The position numbers and the translations under genes are program-made. Below, one piece after another: positions 46,760 to 57,800 of a stretch of 64,000 nucleotides of DNA. The stretch comes from an uncultured Flavobacteriaceae bacterium (GTDB lineage Bacteria; Bacteroidota; Bacteroidia; Flavobacteriales; Flavobacteriaceae): the NCBI GenBank assembly GCA_947494695.1, contig CANLWB010000004.1:413086-477085 (forward strand), given 5' to 3'. Below the pieces are notes generated by a model that saw only the letters and a list, made by a program, of their open reading frames with translations, was not told where the DNA came from and did not search any database. Numbering within the stretch: the first letter of the stretch is position 1; each line of letters begins with the position of its first letter.

Positions 46760-48067
46760 ATGAAAAAGCAAGCCTGTCTTTCACTTTATTTATGCCTTAT
46801 GTTTTCGCACATCGCTATAAGTCAGGAGTGGAATTTAGAAAACTGTTTGTCTTATGCCTATCTTAATAATAAAGAAATTTTGGTTGACTCTAAAAATTTG
46901 AGTTTAATTGGGGTAGACAGAAAGAAGTCATTTTCGAAATTACTTCCAGACTTAACATTTGATGCAGATATGGATCATTACTGGGAAATTCCAATCCAGG
47001 CCTATCCGGCAGAAATATTTGGAGGAGAACCCAGAACAACGGTAACTGTGCCAGTAGGAACCTCTTGGACCAGTAATTATGGACTTACTGCAAATCTAAA
47101 CTTGGTTAGTGTTGATACATGGAAAACCATTAAGATGTATTCTTTGAAAAAACAAGCCGTCCAATCATCAACAAAGTCATTAAAAAAACTATTGAAAAAA
47201 AATGTAACCATAGCTTATTATTCGATGCAATTGCAAGATAAGAATAGAAAAATAGCTTTAGAACGTTTTGAAAAATATAAGCTAATTCATGAATTAATTT
47301 TGAAACAGTTTAATCAAGGAATAATAGATAAAATATCACTTAATTATTCCATCAGTCTTTTGAGTGAATTGGAAGAAAATCTCAAAAATAAAGAGGCTGA
47401 TTTTCAAAAGAGCAGTTTAGATTTAAAATTTTGGATTGGTTTTCCGCTAAAAAAGCCTTTAACAGTTTCGCGTTTAGAGGTCATTCCATCGTTTTTACCC
47501 GGTGATTTTGATGTGTCATTACTACCAGATTTCGATAAAGAAAAATCAAAAATAGAATTAGAAAAGCAGAAATATTTAATCAATAAATCTTCTTTTTATC
47601 CAAAACTTTCACTGGTAGCAAATTATAAAAAATCTGGTTTTGGTGATGATTTTGAAGAATTGAGGCAAGGACAGTCCCAGTTTAGTTCTGGGTTTTTAGG
47701 ATTAAGATTAAGTATACCTCTCCTTTCGGCTAATAATATTTACAATATTAAAAAGCAAAGAATTGCTATTAATAAGTCGGAATTAGAATTTGAAGAATAT
47801 AAAGAAGAGCGCGAAAAAACGTTTCTAACCAATAGTATTGAGATGAATAATATAATAAAAGTTATTAAGTATGGGAAAAAACGATTAGCACTATCTAAAG
47901 AGAATGAAGATCTAAGTTTAGAAAAAATAGAAAAAGGCATTATTAATATGACCGAATTAAAAAAAATACAAGAGGAATTTTTAGATGCGCAAGATAGATT
48001 AAGTCTAGCTGAGCTGGAATATTTAAAACTATATGTAAAACAAAACTATTTACAGAGCAATAATTAA
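46760..48067 (+). CDS. TolC-family outer-membrane efflux protein
   Basis: 435 residues with a signal peptide ending ISQ. Two long helical repeats surround short barrel strands, as in TolC: the first half opens WNLENCLSYAYLNNKEI, contains the LILKQFNQGIIDKISL helix and ends in FQKSSLDLKFWIGF; the second half repeats the pattern, with LSLAELEYLKLYVKQNYL at the end. It would form the outer-membrane channel of a tripartite pump with the adaptor encoded 6 bases downstream and the ABC permease and ATPase that follow. Confidence 0.85.
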   Translation: MKKQACLSLYLCLMFSHIAISQEWNLENCLSYAYLNNKEILVDSKNLSLIGVDRKKSFSKLLPDLTFDADMDHYWEIPIQAYPAEIFGGEPRTTVTVPVGTSWTSNYGLTANLNLVSVDTWKTIKMYSLKKQAVQSSTKSLKKLLKKNVTIAYYSMQLQDKNRKIALERFEKYKLIHELILKQFNQGIIDKISLNYSISLLSELEENLKNKEADFQKSSLDLKFWIGFPLKKPLTVSRLEVIPSFLPGDFDVSLLPDFDKEKSKIELEKQKYLINKSSFYPKLSLVANYKKSGFGDDFEELRQGQSQFSSGFLGLRLSIPLLSANNIYNIKKQRIAINKSELEFEEYKEEREKTFLTNSIEMNNIIKVIKYGKKRLALSKENEDLSLEKIEKGIINMTELKKIQEEFLDAQDRLSLAELEYLKLYVKQNYLQSNN

Positions 48068-48073
48068 AGCCAT

Positions 48074-49153
48074 ATGAAACATTATATATACCTTTTTATA
48101 TGTGCTCTTTTAATCATTTCTTGTGGAAATGAAGTAGAAGAACACAGTGTTGATTTTAAAATAGTTAATGAGGGGGTTTATGCATCTGGTGAGGTGTACC
48201 CTAAAGATTATTTTATACTTAGGACAGATAAAACCGAGAGGGTTAAAGAGATTTTGGTACATGAAGGGAGTATTGTTAAAAAAGGAGATATCCTGGCCAT
48301 TCTCGGAACGGTAGAAGAAAACGAAGAGGCTAAAATTATTCAAAGTCAAATAGAAATGGCCAAAAACAATGTGCTTGATAACTCTACCATACTTAAAGAG
48401 TTTGAGTCTAAAATTAGTCTTGCTAAGCAAAAATATGAAATAGATAAAATTAATGCCGAAAAGTATCAGGAGCTGGCATTGAGCAAAGCTGTATCTTCAA
48501 AAGAAGCAAATCAAATGCTTATTACCTCTAAGACTAGTTATACAGAATATCAAAACATAAAAAATCAATACAAGACAAAAAAGAGAGCGTTACTGAATGC
48601 GCTTTTAGATTCAAAAAAAGAGTTGCTTCAATCGAAGTATCTTTTGCGAAGCTATATTTCAGGAAAAGTATATTCTATAGAAAAAAAGGAAGGCGATATC
48701 GTTATGCCGGAAGAACCCATCATGCTTATAGGAACAGATAAAAGTTTTAAACTTGAATTATTGGTGGATGAACGTGATATAAGTAGAATTTCAAAAAACC
48801 AGGAGGTTTTTTTTGAAACAGATATTTATTTAGGTAAACAATTCAATGCCAAGGTTTTTAGGGTGAATCCAACACTGCAGAAGGCGTCCAGAAGTTTTAA
48901 AGTAGAAGCCATTATAAAGGATTCCACCTCCTATTTTTATCCGCAATCTTCCGTTGAGGCTAATATTATAGTTAAAAAGAAGGAAAAAAGAATGTTAATT
49001 CCTTTAGATTATCTGTATGAAAAAGATAGTGTTTATATAAAAAAGGATGATGAGGTAAATAAAATTAGAGTAACAACAGGAACAAGGTTTAAGGACTGGA
49101 TTGAAATAAAATCCGGATTAAGTCAGGGAGACAAAATTTTAAAGATGTTATAG
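48074..49153 (+). CDS. HlyD/MacA-like periplasmic adaptor lipoprotein
   Basis: 359 residues. A lipoprotein signal ends at Cys17 (LLIISCGNE). A split biotinyl-lipoyl domain is seen in VKEILVHEGSIVKKGDILAIL before, and SGKVYSIEKKEGDIV after, a ~100-residue coiled-coil hairpin. A beta-barrel domain (FKLELLVDERDISRI) and a membrane-proximal domain follow, ending IEIKSGLSQGDKIL. This is the standard adaptor layout linking an inner-membrane ABC transporter to TolC. It lies 6 bases after the TolC gene and 2 bases before the permease gene. Confidence 0.85.
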   Translation: MKHYIYLFICALLIISCGNEVEEHSVDFKIVNEGVYASGEVYPKDYFILRTDKTERVKEILVHEGSIVKKGDILAILGTVEENEEAKIIQSQIEMAKNNVLDNSTILKEFESKISLAKQKYEIDKINAEKYQELALSKAVSSKEANQMLITSKTSYTEYQNIKNQYKTKKRALLNALLDSKKELLQSKYLLRSYISGKVYSIEKKEGDIVMPEEPIMLIGTDKSFKLELLVDERDISRISKNQEVFFETDIYLGKQFNAKVFRVNPTLQKASRSFKVEAIIKDSTSYFYPQSSVEANIIVKKKEKRMLIPLDYLYEKDSVYIKKDDEVNKIRVTTGTRFKDWIEIKSGLSQGDKILKML

Positions 49154-49155
49154 TC

Positions 49156-50418
49156 ATGAATTTAACCAAAAAGTGGAAATTATCCATGTTTATAGCTTAT
49201 GTACAATTGAAGTCTAAACTCACGCAAACTTTGATTGCTGTTGTAAGTGTTACATTTGGTATCGCTGTATTTATTTATTTAATTGGCTATATCAATGGAG
49301 TAAATAAGTTTATTACCCAGATGACACTAAAAGAGTCTCCCGATATTAGATTGTTCATCGAGGAACATCCGTCTGAAATAAATGTTATAGATAAAGTTTT
49401 TCCCGCTGACGTGAATTCGGTTAGCCATGTGAAGTTAAAGAATCTACTTCCTAATCTTAAAGATGGAAAAAAAGCCCTTAAGGAAATTAAGGAAGACTAT
49501 AGAGTAAAAGCCATAGCATCTGATGTGAAAACACAAGTTTTTTACCATTTAGGGGCAACCCATGTAAGTGGTGAACTAACGGGAGTTAACATCAAAGATG
49601 AAAATGAGCTTTTTAACCTTGAAGATAAGTTGGTAGCGGGGAGTTTTGATGATTTAGACACGAAACTCAACCGACTCATTATGGGAGAAAAGTTAAAAGA
49701 AAGATTAAATGTCGCATTGGGAGATAAAATTCGGATTACCACAGAAAAAGGAACTTCCGTAATAGGTGTACTGGCGGGGTACATAAAAACAGGTATCCCA
49801 GAAATCGATAAGAAAATATGCTATACAAGCGAAAAAACAATTCAAAATCTGTTAGGAGTGTCTAACACTTATATAACAGAAGTCAAGTTAAAACTCCATG
49901 ATCCCAGTCTTGCACCAGAAATGGCTTTAGAGCTTGCAGAGAAATATTCTTATAACAGTTCTAATTGGCAAATAGATAATGCAAGTCTTTTTGAAGGCGA
50001 GGAAATTCAGGATATGATTTTTAATTGTATCGCTGTAAGTATATTATTTGTTGCAGGTTTTGGAATTTTTAATATCCTAAATATGATGATTTATGAAAAA
50101 ATGAAAGATATAGCTATCATTAAAGCCATGGGGTTTTCTGATGGCGATGTTAAAATTGTTTTCGTTTCTCAAGCTCTGGTAATTGGTATTATTGGGGGAT
50201 TAAGTGGCGTTCTATTAGGTTTTTTATTATCCTATGGTACGTCGTTATTGCCCTATGAAAGTGATGTTTTTGTATCTATTGATCACCTACCAATGAATTT
50301 TAGTTATATCATTTATTTTAATGGTTTTTGCTTTGCTATGCTTACAACATATTTGTCAGGCTATTTGCCCGCAAAAAAAGCATCTAGGTTAGACCCGGTT
50401 ACAGTTTTAAGAGGATGA
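49156..50418 (+). CDS. ABC transporter permease (MacB/FtsX type)
   Basis: 420 residues. One transmembrane helix near the N-terminus (about 23-46) is followed by a ~230-residue periplasmic domain and three C-terminal helices (about 285-310, 335-360 and 380-400), the four-helix MacB/FtsX topology. The C-terminal GYLPAKKASRLDPVTVLRG is the classic end of these permeases. It overlaps the ATPase gene by 4 bases (ATGA), so the two are translationally coupled. Together with the adaptor and TolC homologue it should form a MacAB-TolC-type exporter; the peptide made by the downstream synthetase is the likely cargo. Confidence 0.88.
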   Translation: MNLTKKWKLSMFIAYVQLKSKLTQTLIAVVSVTFGIAVFIYLIGYINGVNKFITQMTLKESPDIRLFIEEHPSEINVIDKVFPADVNSVSHVKLKNLLPNLKDGKKALKEIKEDYRVKAIASDVKTQVFYHLGATHVSGELTGVNIKDENELFNLEDKLVAGSFDDLDTKLNRLIMGEKLKERLNVALGDKIRITTEKGTSVIGVLAGYIKTGIPEIDKKICYTSEKTIQNLLGVSNTYITEVKLKLHDPSLAPEMALELAEKYSYNSSNWQIDNASLFEGEEIQDMIFNCIAVSILFVAGFGIFNILNMMIYEKMKDIAIIKAMGFSDGDVKIVFVSQALVIGIIGGLSGVLLGFLLSYGTSLLPYESDVFVSIDHLPMNFSYIIYFNGFCFAMLTTYLSGYLPAKKASRLDPVTVLRG

Positions 50419-51080
50419 ATATGAATGCAATAGAAGTTAAAAATCTCAATAAGTTTTTTAAAGAACTACACGTTTTAAAAAATCTCAATTTTGAGGTTAA
50501 AAAAAATCGGCTAACATCTATAACCGGTAAATCTGGAAGTGGTAAATCTACTTTGCTATATCTGTTATCAACAATGGACACCGATTTTGAAGGTACGATC
50601 AAGGTGGGTAGAAAGGACATAGGAAATAAAAATAAAAAATGGTTGGCGAATTTCAGGAATGAGTATATAGGATTCATTTTTCAATTTCATTTCTTATTAC
50701 CAGAATTTACAGTATTAGAAAATATTATGCTTCCTGCATTGAAATTAGGGAAATACACAAAAGAAGAAATCGAGCACGAGGCACTAGAATTACTTCGGTT
50801 GTTAGATGTTTTTAACCATGCAAAAAAGAAGGCTTCTCTTTTATCAGGAGGGGAACAACAACGGGTTGCTATTGCCAGAGCACTAATCAATAAACCTGAG
50901 ATAATAATAGGAGATGAACCGACAGGAAATTTGGATAGTAAAAATACAGAAATAGTACTCAACTTATTTAAAGAATTGAGCCAAACAAAAGGGCAAACCA
51001 TTCTTACCGTAACACATGATAAAGATTTTGCTCAAAAATCTGATCATGTTATTGAACTCATGGATGGCGTAATCATTTAG
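50415..51080 (+). CDS. ABC transporter ATPase (MacB/LolD type)
   Basis: 221 residues with all nucleotide-binding motifs: Walker A GKSGSGKST, Q-loop IFQFHFLLPEFTVLEN, signature LSGGEQQRVAIARAL, Walker B IIIGDEPTGNLD and switch His in TVTHD. The size and the ENIMLPAL segment fit the LolD/MacB group that powers FtsX-type permeases by mechanotransmission. It is coupled to the permease gene by a 4-base overlap. It ends 461 bases before the peptide-synthetase gene on the same strand. Confidence 0.92.
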   Translation: MNMNAIEVKNLNKFFKELHVLKNLNFEVKKNRLTSITGKSGSGKSTLLYLLSTMDTDFEGTIKVGRKDIGNKNKKWLANFRNEYIGFIFQFHFLLPEFTVLENIMLPALKLGKYTKEEIEHEALELLRLLDVFNHAKKKASLLSGGEQQRVAIARALINKPEIIIGDEPTGNLDSKNTEIVLNLFKELSQTKGQTILTVTHDKDFAQKSDHVIELMDGVII

Positions 51081-51541
51081 AGGAATATTCAAACCATAAT
51101 ACGCATTTGAAAAAAGAGATGTTACAGACTATTACAAGATAGAAAACTGCCGCACGACGTGGTTTAAAGGCTATAAAATTCAATCAAAACCCCAAAATAT
51201 TTTAAGGCTATGAATACATAGAACTTCATACTTTTCAACAATATAACAAACACTTGCCCCATATTTGAATTCCTAAATGATCTTAATAGGAGCCTACCTC
51301 CTTTTCATAAAAAGATATTACCAAAGACGTAGAAGTTAATTCACAAACTTAGAAGATTTTTAGACCTACCTAAAAATATTTCAACATACGGATGGATAAA
51401 TATTACCCTCCGAAATACATACTTAATATTTAAACGCTAATCCTAACTATTCCATTTATAGATGGTAGAATTTGGGGTATACTATTCCCCGCACTAGATA
51501 GATCTCTATCATCTCAAGGAAAAATATTTAAAAATAAAATT
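51081..51541. other. Intergenic region before the NRPS gene
   Basis: 461 AT-rich bases with no gene or clear terminator. It should contain the start signals of the synthetase unless that gene is read through from the exporter operon. A short GGGG/CCCC inverted repeat near 51474-51490 is too weak to call. Confidence 0.4.
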
Positions 51542-51870
51542 ATGAAAACAGCCAACTTTTATTTTGAAAATGGGAAACCAATTATTGATCTAGATGAGAT
51601 TACAAATATAATGAATGCTTTAAGCGACATAAAACAAGCATTGGTACTAATGAAAGGAAATGATAAAGGAGATGATGAACTGATAGCTTTTTATGTTTCA
51701 GAGCATAAAATTTCTTCTAAGCTAATTATAGACAAATTAAAGGCGACACTTCCTGATGAGATGATTCCATCCTTTTTTATACATATTAAGGAACTACCAA
51801 TGATTAATGGTGAACCAGATTATGAAGCACTATGGGCGTTGAAAATTGAACAAGATGAAGAAAATAGCAT
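51542..51870 (+). other. Vestigial adenylation C-terminal subdomain at the NRPS N-terminus
   Basis: Residues 1-110 align with the end of adenylation domain A1 of the same protein: ALSDIKQALVLMKG, LIAFYVSEHKISS, LPDEMIPSFFIHIKELPMI. There is no core adenylation subdomain before it. The catalytic A10 motif NGK reads NGEPD, so the Lys that contacts the acyl-adenylate is Glu. It is followed directly by a linker resembling that between E1 and C2, with no carrier domain. Confidence 0.75.
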
Positions 51871-54800
51871 GCAAAATAGAACGCATTTAACGGTTTCTGA
51901 TATAGGTAATATTATTTCTGAAAAGTGTTTAAACACATTACAAAAGACTAAAGAGATACATCATATGTATTTGGCCAATAATTTACAACAAGAGTTTATA
52001 CATAAAAGGATTAATCAAGAAAGGGGTGATGCTACTTGTAAGATACAAACTGTATGGAACTACCACAGTTCTTTGGATATAGATAAGCTTGAAAAATCGT
52101 GGAAATATGCTCAACAAAAATATCAAGCATTACGTCTTCGATTTGCATGGGATGAAGCACCGGTGCAAATTATAGATAAACAAGGGCACTTTGATTGGAA
52201 ATATCTAGATATGTCTTCTTATAAGATAGAAGAAAGAGAATTATCATTACAAAAGATAATTCAACAAGATTTAGATTCAAACTTTAATTTACAACAGGGG
52301 GCTTTATTTAGGGTATATCTGGTTAAACAGGGGCAAGATCATTATACGTGTTTGTTTAGTTGTCATCCCATTATAATGGATACCTGGAGTCATCGGGTAG
52401 TGTTAAATTATATCCACGAAACATATATAAAACTTAGCAAAAAGGAAATTATTGATGGTGTAGAAGATGTGTCTTATGAAGAGTCTCAAAAATACTTACA
52501 AGATCATCGTTTTGAGAATGTTAAATATTGGGAACATCAAATCGATATGCTTGAGGAAAAAGAAGATTTAGAGGCATTAATTCGACCTGAACTTAGATCG
52601 GAAATAGTATTGTCAAACTATAAAGAGGTTGAGGAAAGCAAAGAGAAAAATAAAATATTGGATAAAAATAAGTATCAAAAACTACAGATGTTTTGTAAAG
52701 AACACAAATGTACTGTGGAAGCTGTTTTTCAATACTGTTGGCATAAATTAATTAGTCTCTATACAAATACAGAAGTAACTGTAGTTGGAGCAGCGTGTTC
52801 GGTTAGAAATCTACCCGTGAAAAATATAGAGACATCAGCCGGATTGTTTGTAAATACATTGCCTATAATTTTCGAACATAAAAAAGGAGGTGTAATACAC
52901 CAAATACAGGCATTGAAAAGTAAGATTGACGAGGCCAATATTCATGGTAACGTTAGTATCCCTTCTTTACAAAAAGATGAACAAAGATTATTTAATACAC
53001 GATTCATCTTCAAAAATTCACCAAATTTTGAAACTAGAGAAAAAGAAGCTTCTTTATCTATAGCGTATAATAAATCGAATGTTAGGGCAGGCTATCCTTT
53101 AGAAATTATCGCAGAAGAAAAAGAAGGAGAACTGGTAGTGTCCATCCAATATGCTTCAGAACTTTTTGAAGATATAACAATCTCTCAACTTTTGTCTGGT
53201 TTCGAATTATTGACGGATCAAATTTTAAGTACGCCATCAATTCATACAGAAGAACTTAAATGTTTAACAAAAGATCAATACAATCAAATACTCGTAGATT
53301 GGAATAAAACAGAGAGTTTAGATCCTATTGAAAAAACAATAATAGAAAAATTTGAAGAACAAGTTAAGCATAACCCAAATAATGTAGCCGTAGTATTTGA
53401 AGATATTACGCTGACCTATAGCGAGCTAAATGAGGAGGTTAATAAGCTAGGAAACTTTCTTTTAAAAAACTATGAGATTCAACCAGACGACCTTATTCCT
53501 TTATGTCTTGATAGATCTAACTATACGATTATTGCAATTTTAGCAGTATTAAAATCTGGAGCAGCCTATGTTCCAATTAGCCCAGAATATCCAGATGAGA
53601 GAATTAAATATATAATTGAAGAATCGAAATCAAAATCAAAAGTTATTATTACGAATGAAAATTTAAGTTCTCGTATGCGTGAAATAACTTCTGATTTAGA
53701 GGTGATTTCAATTGAGGATAATACTTTGTGGAATGACTACTCTAAAGAAAATATAGTCACCAAAGCAAAATCAAACAATTTAGCTTATATCATATATACC
53801 AGTGGAACAACGGGTAAGCCAAAAGGAGTGATGATAGAAAATAGAGGTGTTGTAAATCTTATTACTCACTTGCTTGAAATCTATCAAATGCCAAATAATC
53901 AAAGTATTCTTTTGTTTGCAAATTATGTTTTCGACGCTTCTATGGAGCAAATATATTTATCCTTAATGGGAGGACATAAGCTTGTAGTTATCAAAAAGGA
54001 TTTATGGTCGGATCATGAATTATTTATTAAACTGCTCAATAAGAATAAAGTGTCTTATATAGATATGACACCGTCCTTTTTACTAGAGTTTCCTTTATAT
54101 GAAATGGAACATTTAAAATATGTCGTGGCTGGTGGAGAAGCCGTTACAGATGTACTGTTAGAGAAAATAAATAAGGAGAAACATATATTTATTAATACCT
54201 ATGGTCCTACAGAGACTACTATAACTTCAATTGTAAATGTAAATAGTGATACTATTCATATAGGGAGGCCTGTCGCAAATACTAAAATATACATTTTAGA
54301 TAATAATCTACAGCCTCTGCCAGTAGGTTCTATAGGTGAATTATACATTGGTGGTTATGGAGTTGCAAGAGGATATTTGAATCAGCCAGAACTAACAAGA
54401 GACCGTTTTATAGAGAACCCATTTCAAAATGATTACGATAAAGAAAATAAGATAAACAACTATATCTATAAGACGGGAGATTTAGTTAGATATCTTCCAA
54501 ACGGTATTATAGAATATATAGGTCGTAACGATTTTCAGGTAAAAATACGAGGATTTAGAATTGAACTTGGAGAAATTGAAAATGCTCTTAGTAAACTGCC
54601 TGAAGTAAAACGAGCAGCAGTAATAAACAAAACAAGTTCTACAGGATATAAGTACCTAATAGCATACTATGTCTCAGATCAAGAAATCTCCTCAGAAAAA
54701 ATGTCTAAGAAATTGGAGGAATACCTTCCTGATTATATGATTCCATCTTTCTTTATGCATTTGGATAAATTACCGCTAACAATTAATGGTAAACTAAATG

Positions 54801-57800
54801 TAAAAGCATTACCAATACCCGAATACAAAGGGGGAGACTCTTATATAGAACCCACTGGCGATATAGAAGAAAAAATATGCAGTATTATCGAGAGTATATT
54901 AGGTTTAGAATCGAAAACGGTAAGCGTCGAAGATGATTTTTTTAAGTTGGGAGGGGATAGTATAAGCAGCATTCAATTAGTCAATCGAATAAGACAGCAG
55001 TTAGATGTTAAGCTAGCTGTTAAAGATATATTTACCTTAAAAACTCCAAGAAAGCTATCTAAATTAATTGATTCTGGCCAGGAAAATGCGGTCGAAGTAT
55101 TATCAGAGCAAGGCATGTTAGAAGGGGAAAGCCCGCTTTTAGCCATACAGGAATGGTTTTTCGAGGTGAAGGACAAAGCATTATATCCTGCATTCAATCA
55201 CTATAATCAATCGTTTTTTATAAATGTACCTACTCTAAATTTAGCACTTGTAGAGTTATGTTTAGTAAACCTTTTAGAATATCATGATGCTTTAAGAATG
55301 ACTTATTCTTACGATGATAAGACTAACGTTTACACACAACATTATAGAAATCAGGTCCCTCATTATGATTTTGAAATAATTGATGTAAATGAACGAGATG
55401 AAGAAGAAATTATTCAGATACTGACTGAGTGGCAAAGTAATTTTGAAATATTTAATGGGGTTCTGTTTAAGGTAGGTTATTTACATGGGTATGAAACCAA
55501 TAAAGCAAAACTGTACTTTGCTTTTCATCATTTAATAATAGATTCTGTTAGTTGGAGAATTATAAAGGATGATTTTGAAAAACTATATGACTACTATAGT
55601 AATGCCCCAGAGAAGACCATAAAACCGGCGAATGATATTTTAGGAAAAAAAGGGAGTAGTTACAGGCAATGGGTAAATAAAATCAATACAGAGTATAAGA
55701 ACCTTTATCCTAAAGAAAAAGCGTATTGGGACCATATTATAAGTGATATTCCGGAAGTAAATAAAACGTTGATTTCTTACAAATCAGACGACCATCGTGA
55801 AATTTCAATGTCACTTGATAAAGAAGTTACATCAAAATTACTAAGAAGAGTTAATCATGTATATAATACGACCATTAATGATGTCCTGTTAACCGCTCTT
55901 TCTATATCATTATCTTCTTTTTTTAGCAGTAATAAAAACTATGTTTTATTAGAAGGACATGGAAGAGAGAACATTTGGGATGATATCGATACTGCAAATA
56001 CAGTAGGCTGGTTTACATCTATGTTCCCTGTAAAACTCGAAAATAAAGGAAATCATATTTCCGATCATGTTATTGCTACAAAGGAAGCCTTAAAGGGAAT
56101 TCCTCGTCATGGTATTGGATATGGGGTGCTTCATAAATATGGAATAGAGCGTTTACCTTTAGTGAGTTTCAATTATCTAGGGCAATTTGATGAATCGGAT
56201 TCAAAAAACTGGTCCATCTCTACAAATGGATCTGGAGATCCAGTTTCTGCTTCTAATAGAGATTCTGTTATTATTGCGATTACTGGAGCGGTGTTTAATC
56301 GAGAATTATCATTTACCATAGAAAGCTGTATATCTGAAAACGATCTAAACCTATTTTCAGAATTGTTTAAAGAAAACCTTCAAAATGTTGTTAATTTTCT
56401 CTCAGAGTCAAAGCGAACATATTTAACATCTTCTGATGTTAACAAGATTATTTCAAATCAATATTTAGAACGCATCCAGAGTTCAAAGGAAGTAGATAGC
56501 GTGTTTTTAGCCAATAGTCTACAAGAAGGGTTTATATACCATACCATTAGCCAGGGGGATTCAGATGATGCTTATATAACACAACTTGTTTGGGATTATC
56601 ATAATTCCTTAGATGTTGATGTATTAAAGACATCATGGGAATATGCTCAGCGCATATATAGTGCATTGCGCTTACGATTTGCTTGGGATCAGGAGTTGGT
56701 ACAAATTGCCGATAAATTTAGTAGTTTTCATTGGGAGTTTAAAGATGTTTCATTCTTAGATATGGAAGAAAAACAGTCTGTTATACAAAAAATGATTCAT
56801 GATGATAGACTTTTAAATTATGATTTTGATAAAGCTGGATTGTTTAGAATTTATCTCATAAAACAAACAGAAAAACACTACACCTGTCTTTTTAGTTGTC
56901 ACCATGCCATCATTGATGGTTGGAGTAGCCCTATACTTTTAAATTATGTTCATGAAACGTATATAAAATTAAAAAATGGAGAACATATTGAAGTTGCCAG
57001 GGATACTGTATATGAAGACTCTCAAAAATATCTACAAGAACACCGTTTTGAAAATTTAAAATATTGGAAAGATCAGGTTGAGATTCTCGATGAAAAAGAA
57101 GATTTGAATTTACTGATTAAACCAGAATTCAGGTCAAAAGTTGTTTTGTCAGAATATAGACATATAAAGGAGGCAAAAGAAAAACAAATTACATATAGTA
57201 AAAGTGAATATCAAAAGATAAAAAATATTTGTCGTGAAAATGGATTTACGGTCAATGCTTTATTTCAATACTGCTGGCATAAACAATTAAGTCTATATGG
57301 CCGCACTAAAAAAACAATAGTAGGAACTGTTGGTGCTGGGCGAAGTATTCCCATAGATGGAATTGAGAATTCTGTCGGATTATTTATAAATACGTTACCT
57401 GTAATATTAGAGCATAAAGAGCAGACAATTGTCGACCAAATTACAGAGTTGCAACATAAAATTAACGAGATTAACGGAAGAGGCGATACAAGCCTGGCAT
57501 CTTTACAAAAAGATGGTCAAAGATTATTTAGCTCGTTATTCGTTTTTGAAAGTTATCCGGATACAACAAATGAAAAGATAGAAAAAGTATTTTCAATTGA
57601 ATTCAAAGAAAATATTGAGAAATTAGATTATCCCTTGGTTGTTGTTATGATAGAACAAGGAGACGAATTAATTCTATCCATAAAATATGCTTCAGAATTG
57701 TTTGACGAAAATTTGATCAGACAAATCTTAAATGCTTTATCCCAGTCGGTCGAGGAAATCATGAATCAACCGTCTATGGATACCAGGGATCTTAAACTTA

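Noticed and set aside
51474..51490. GGGG-N9-CCCC inverted repeat before the NRPS gene as an operator or terminator
   Set aside because: A four-pair stem with a nine-base loop and no T run is too weak.
54973..55197. Antisense open frames inside the NRPS gene
   Set aside because: They mirror conserved NRPS domains on the plus strand and have no independent coding evidence.
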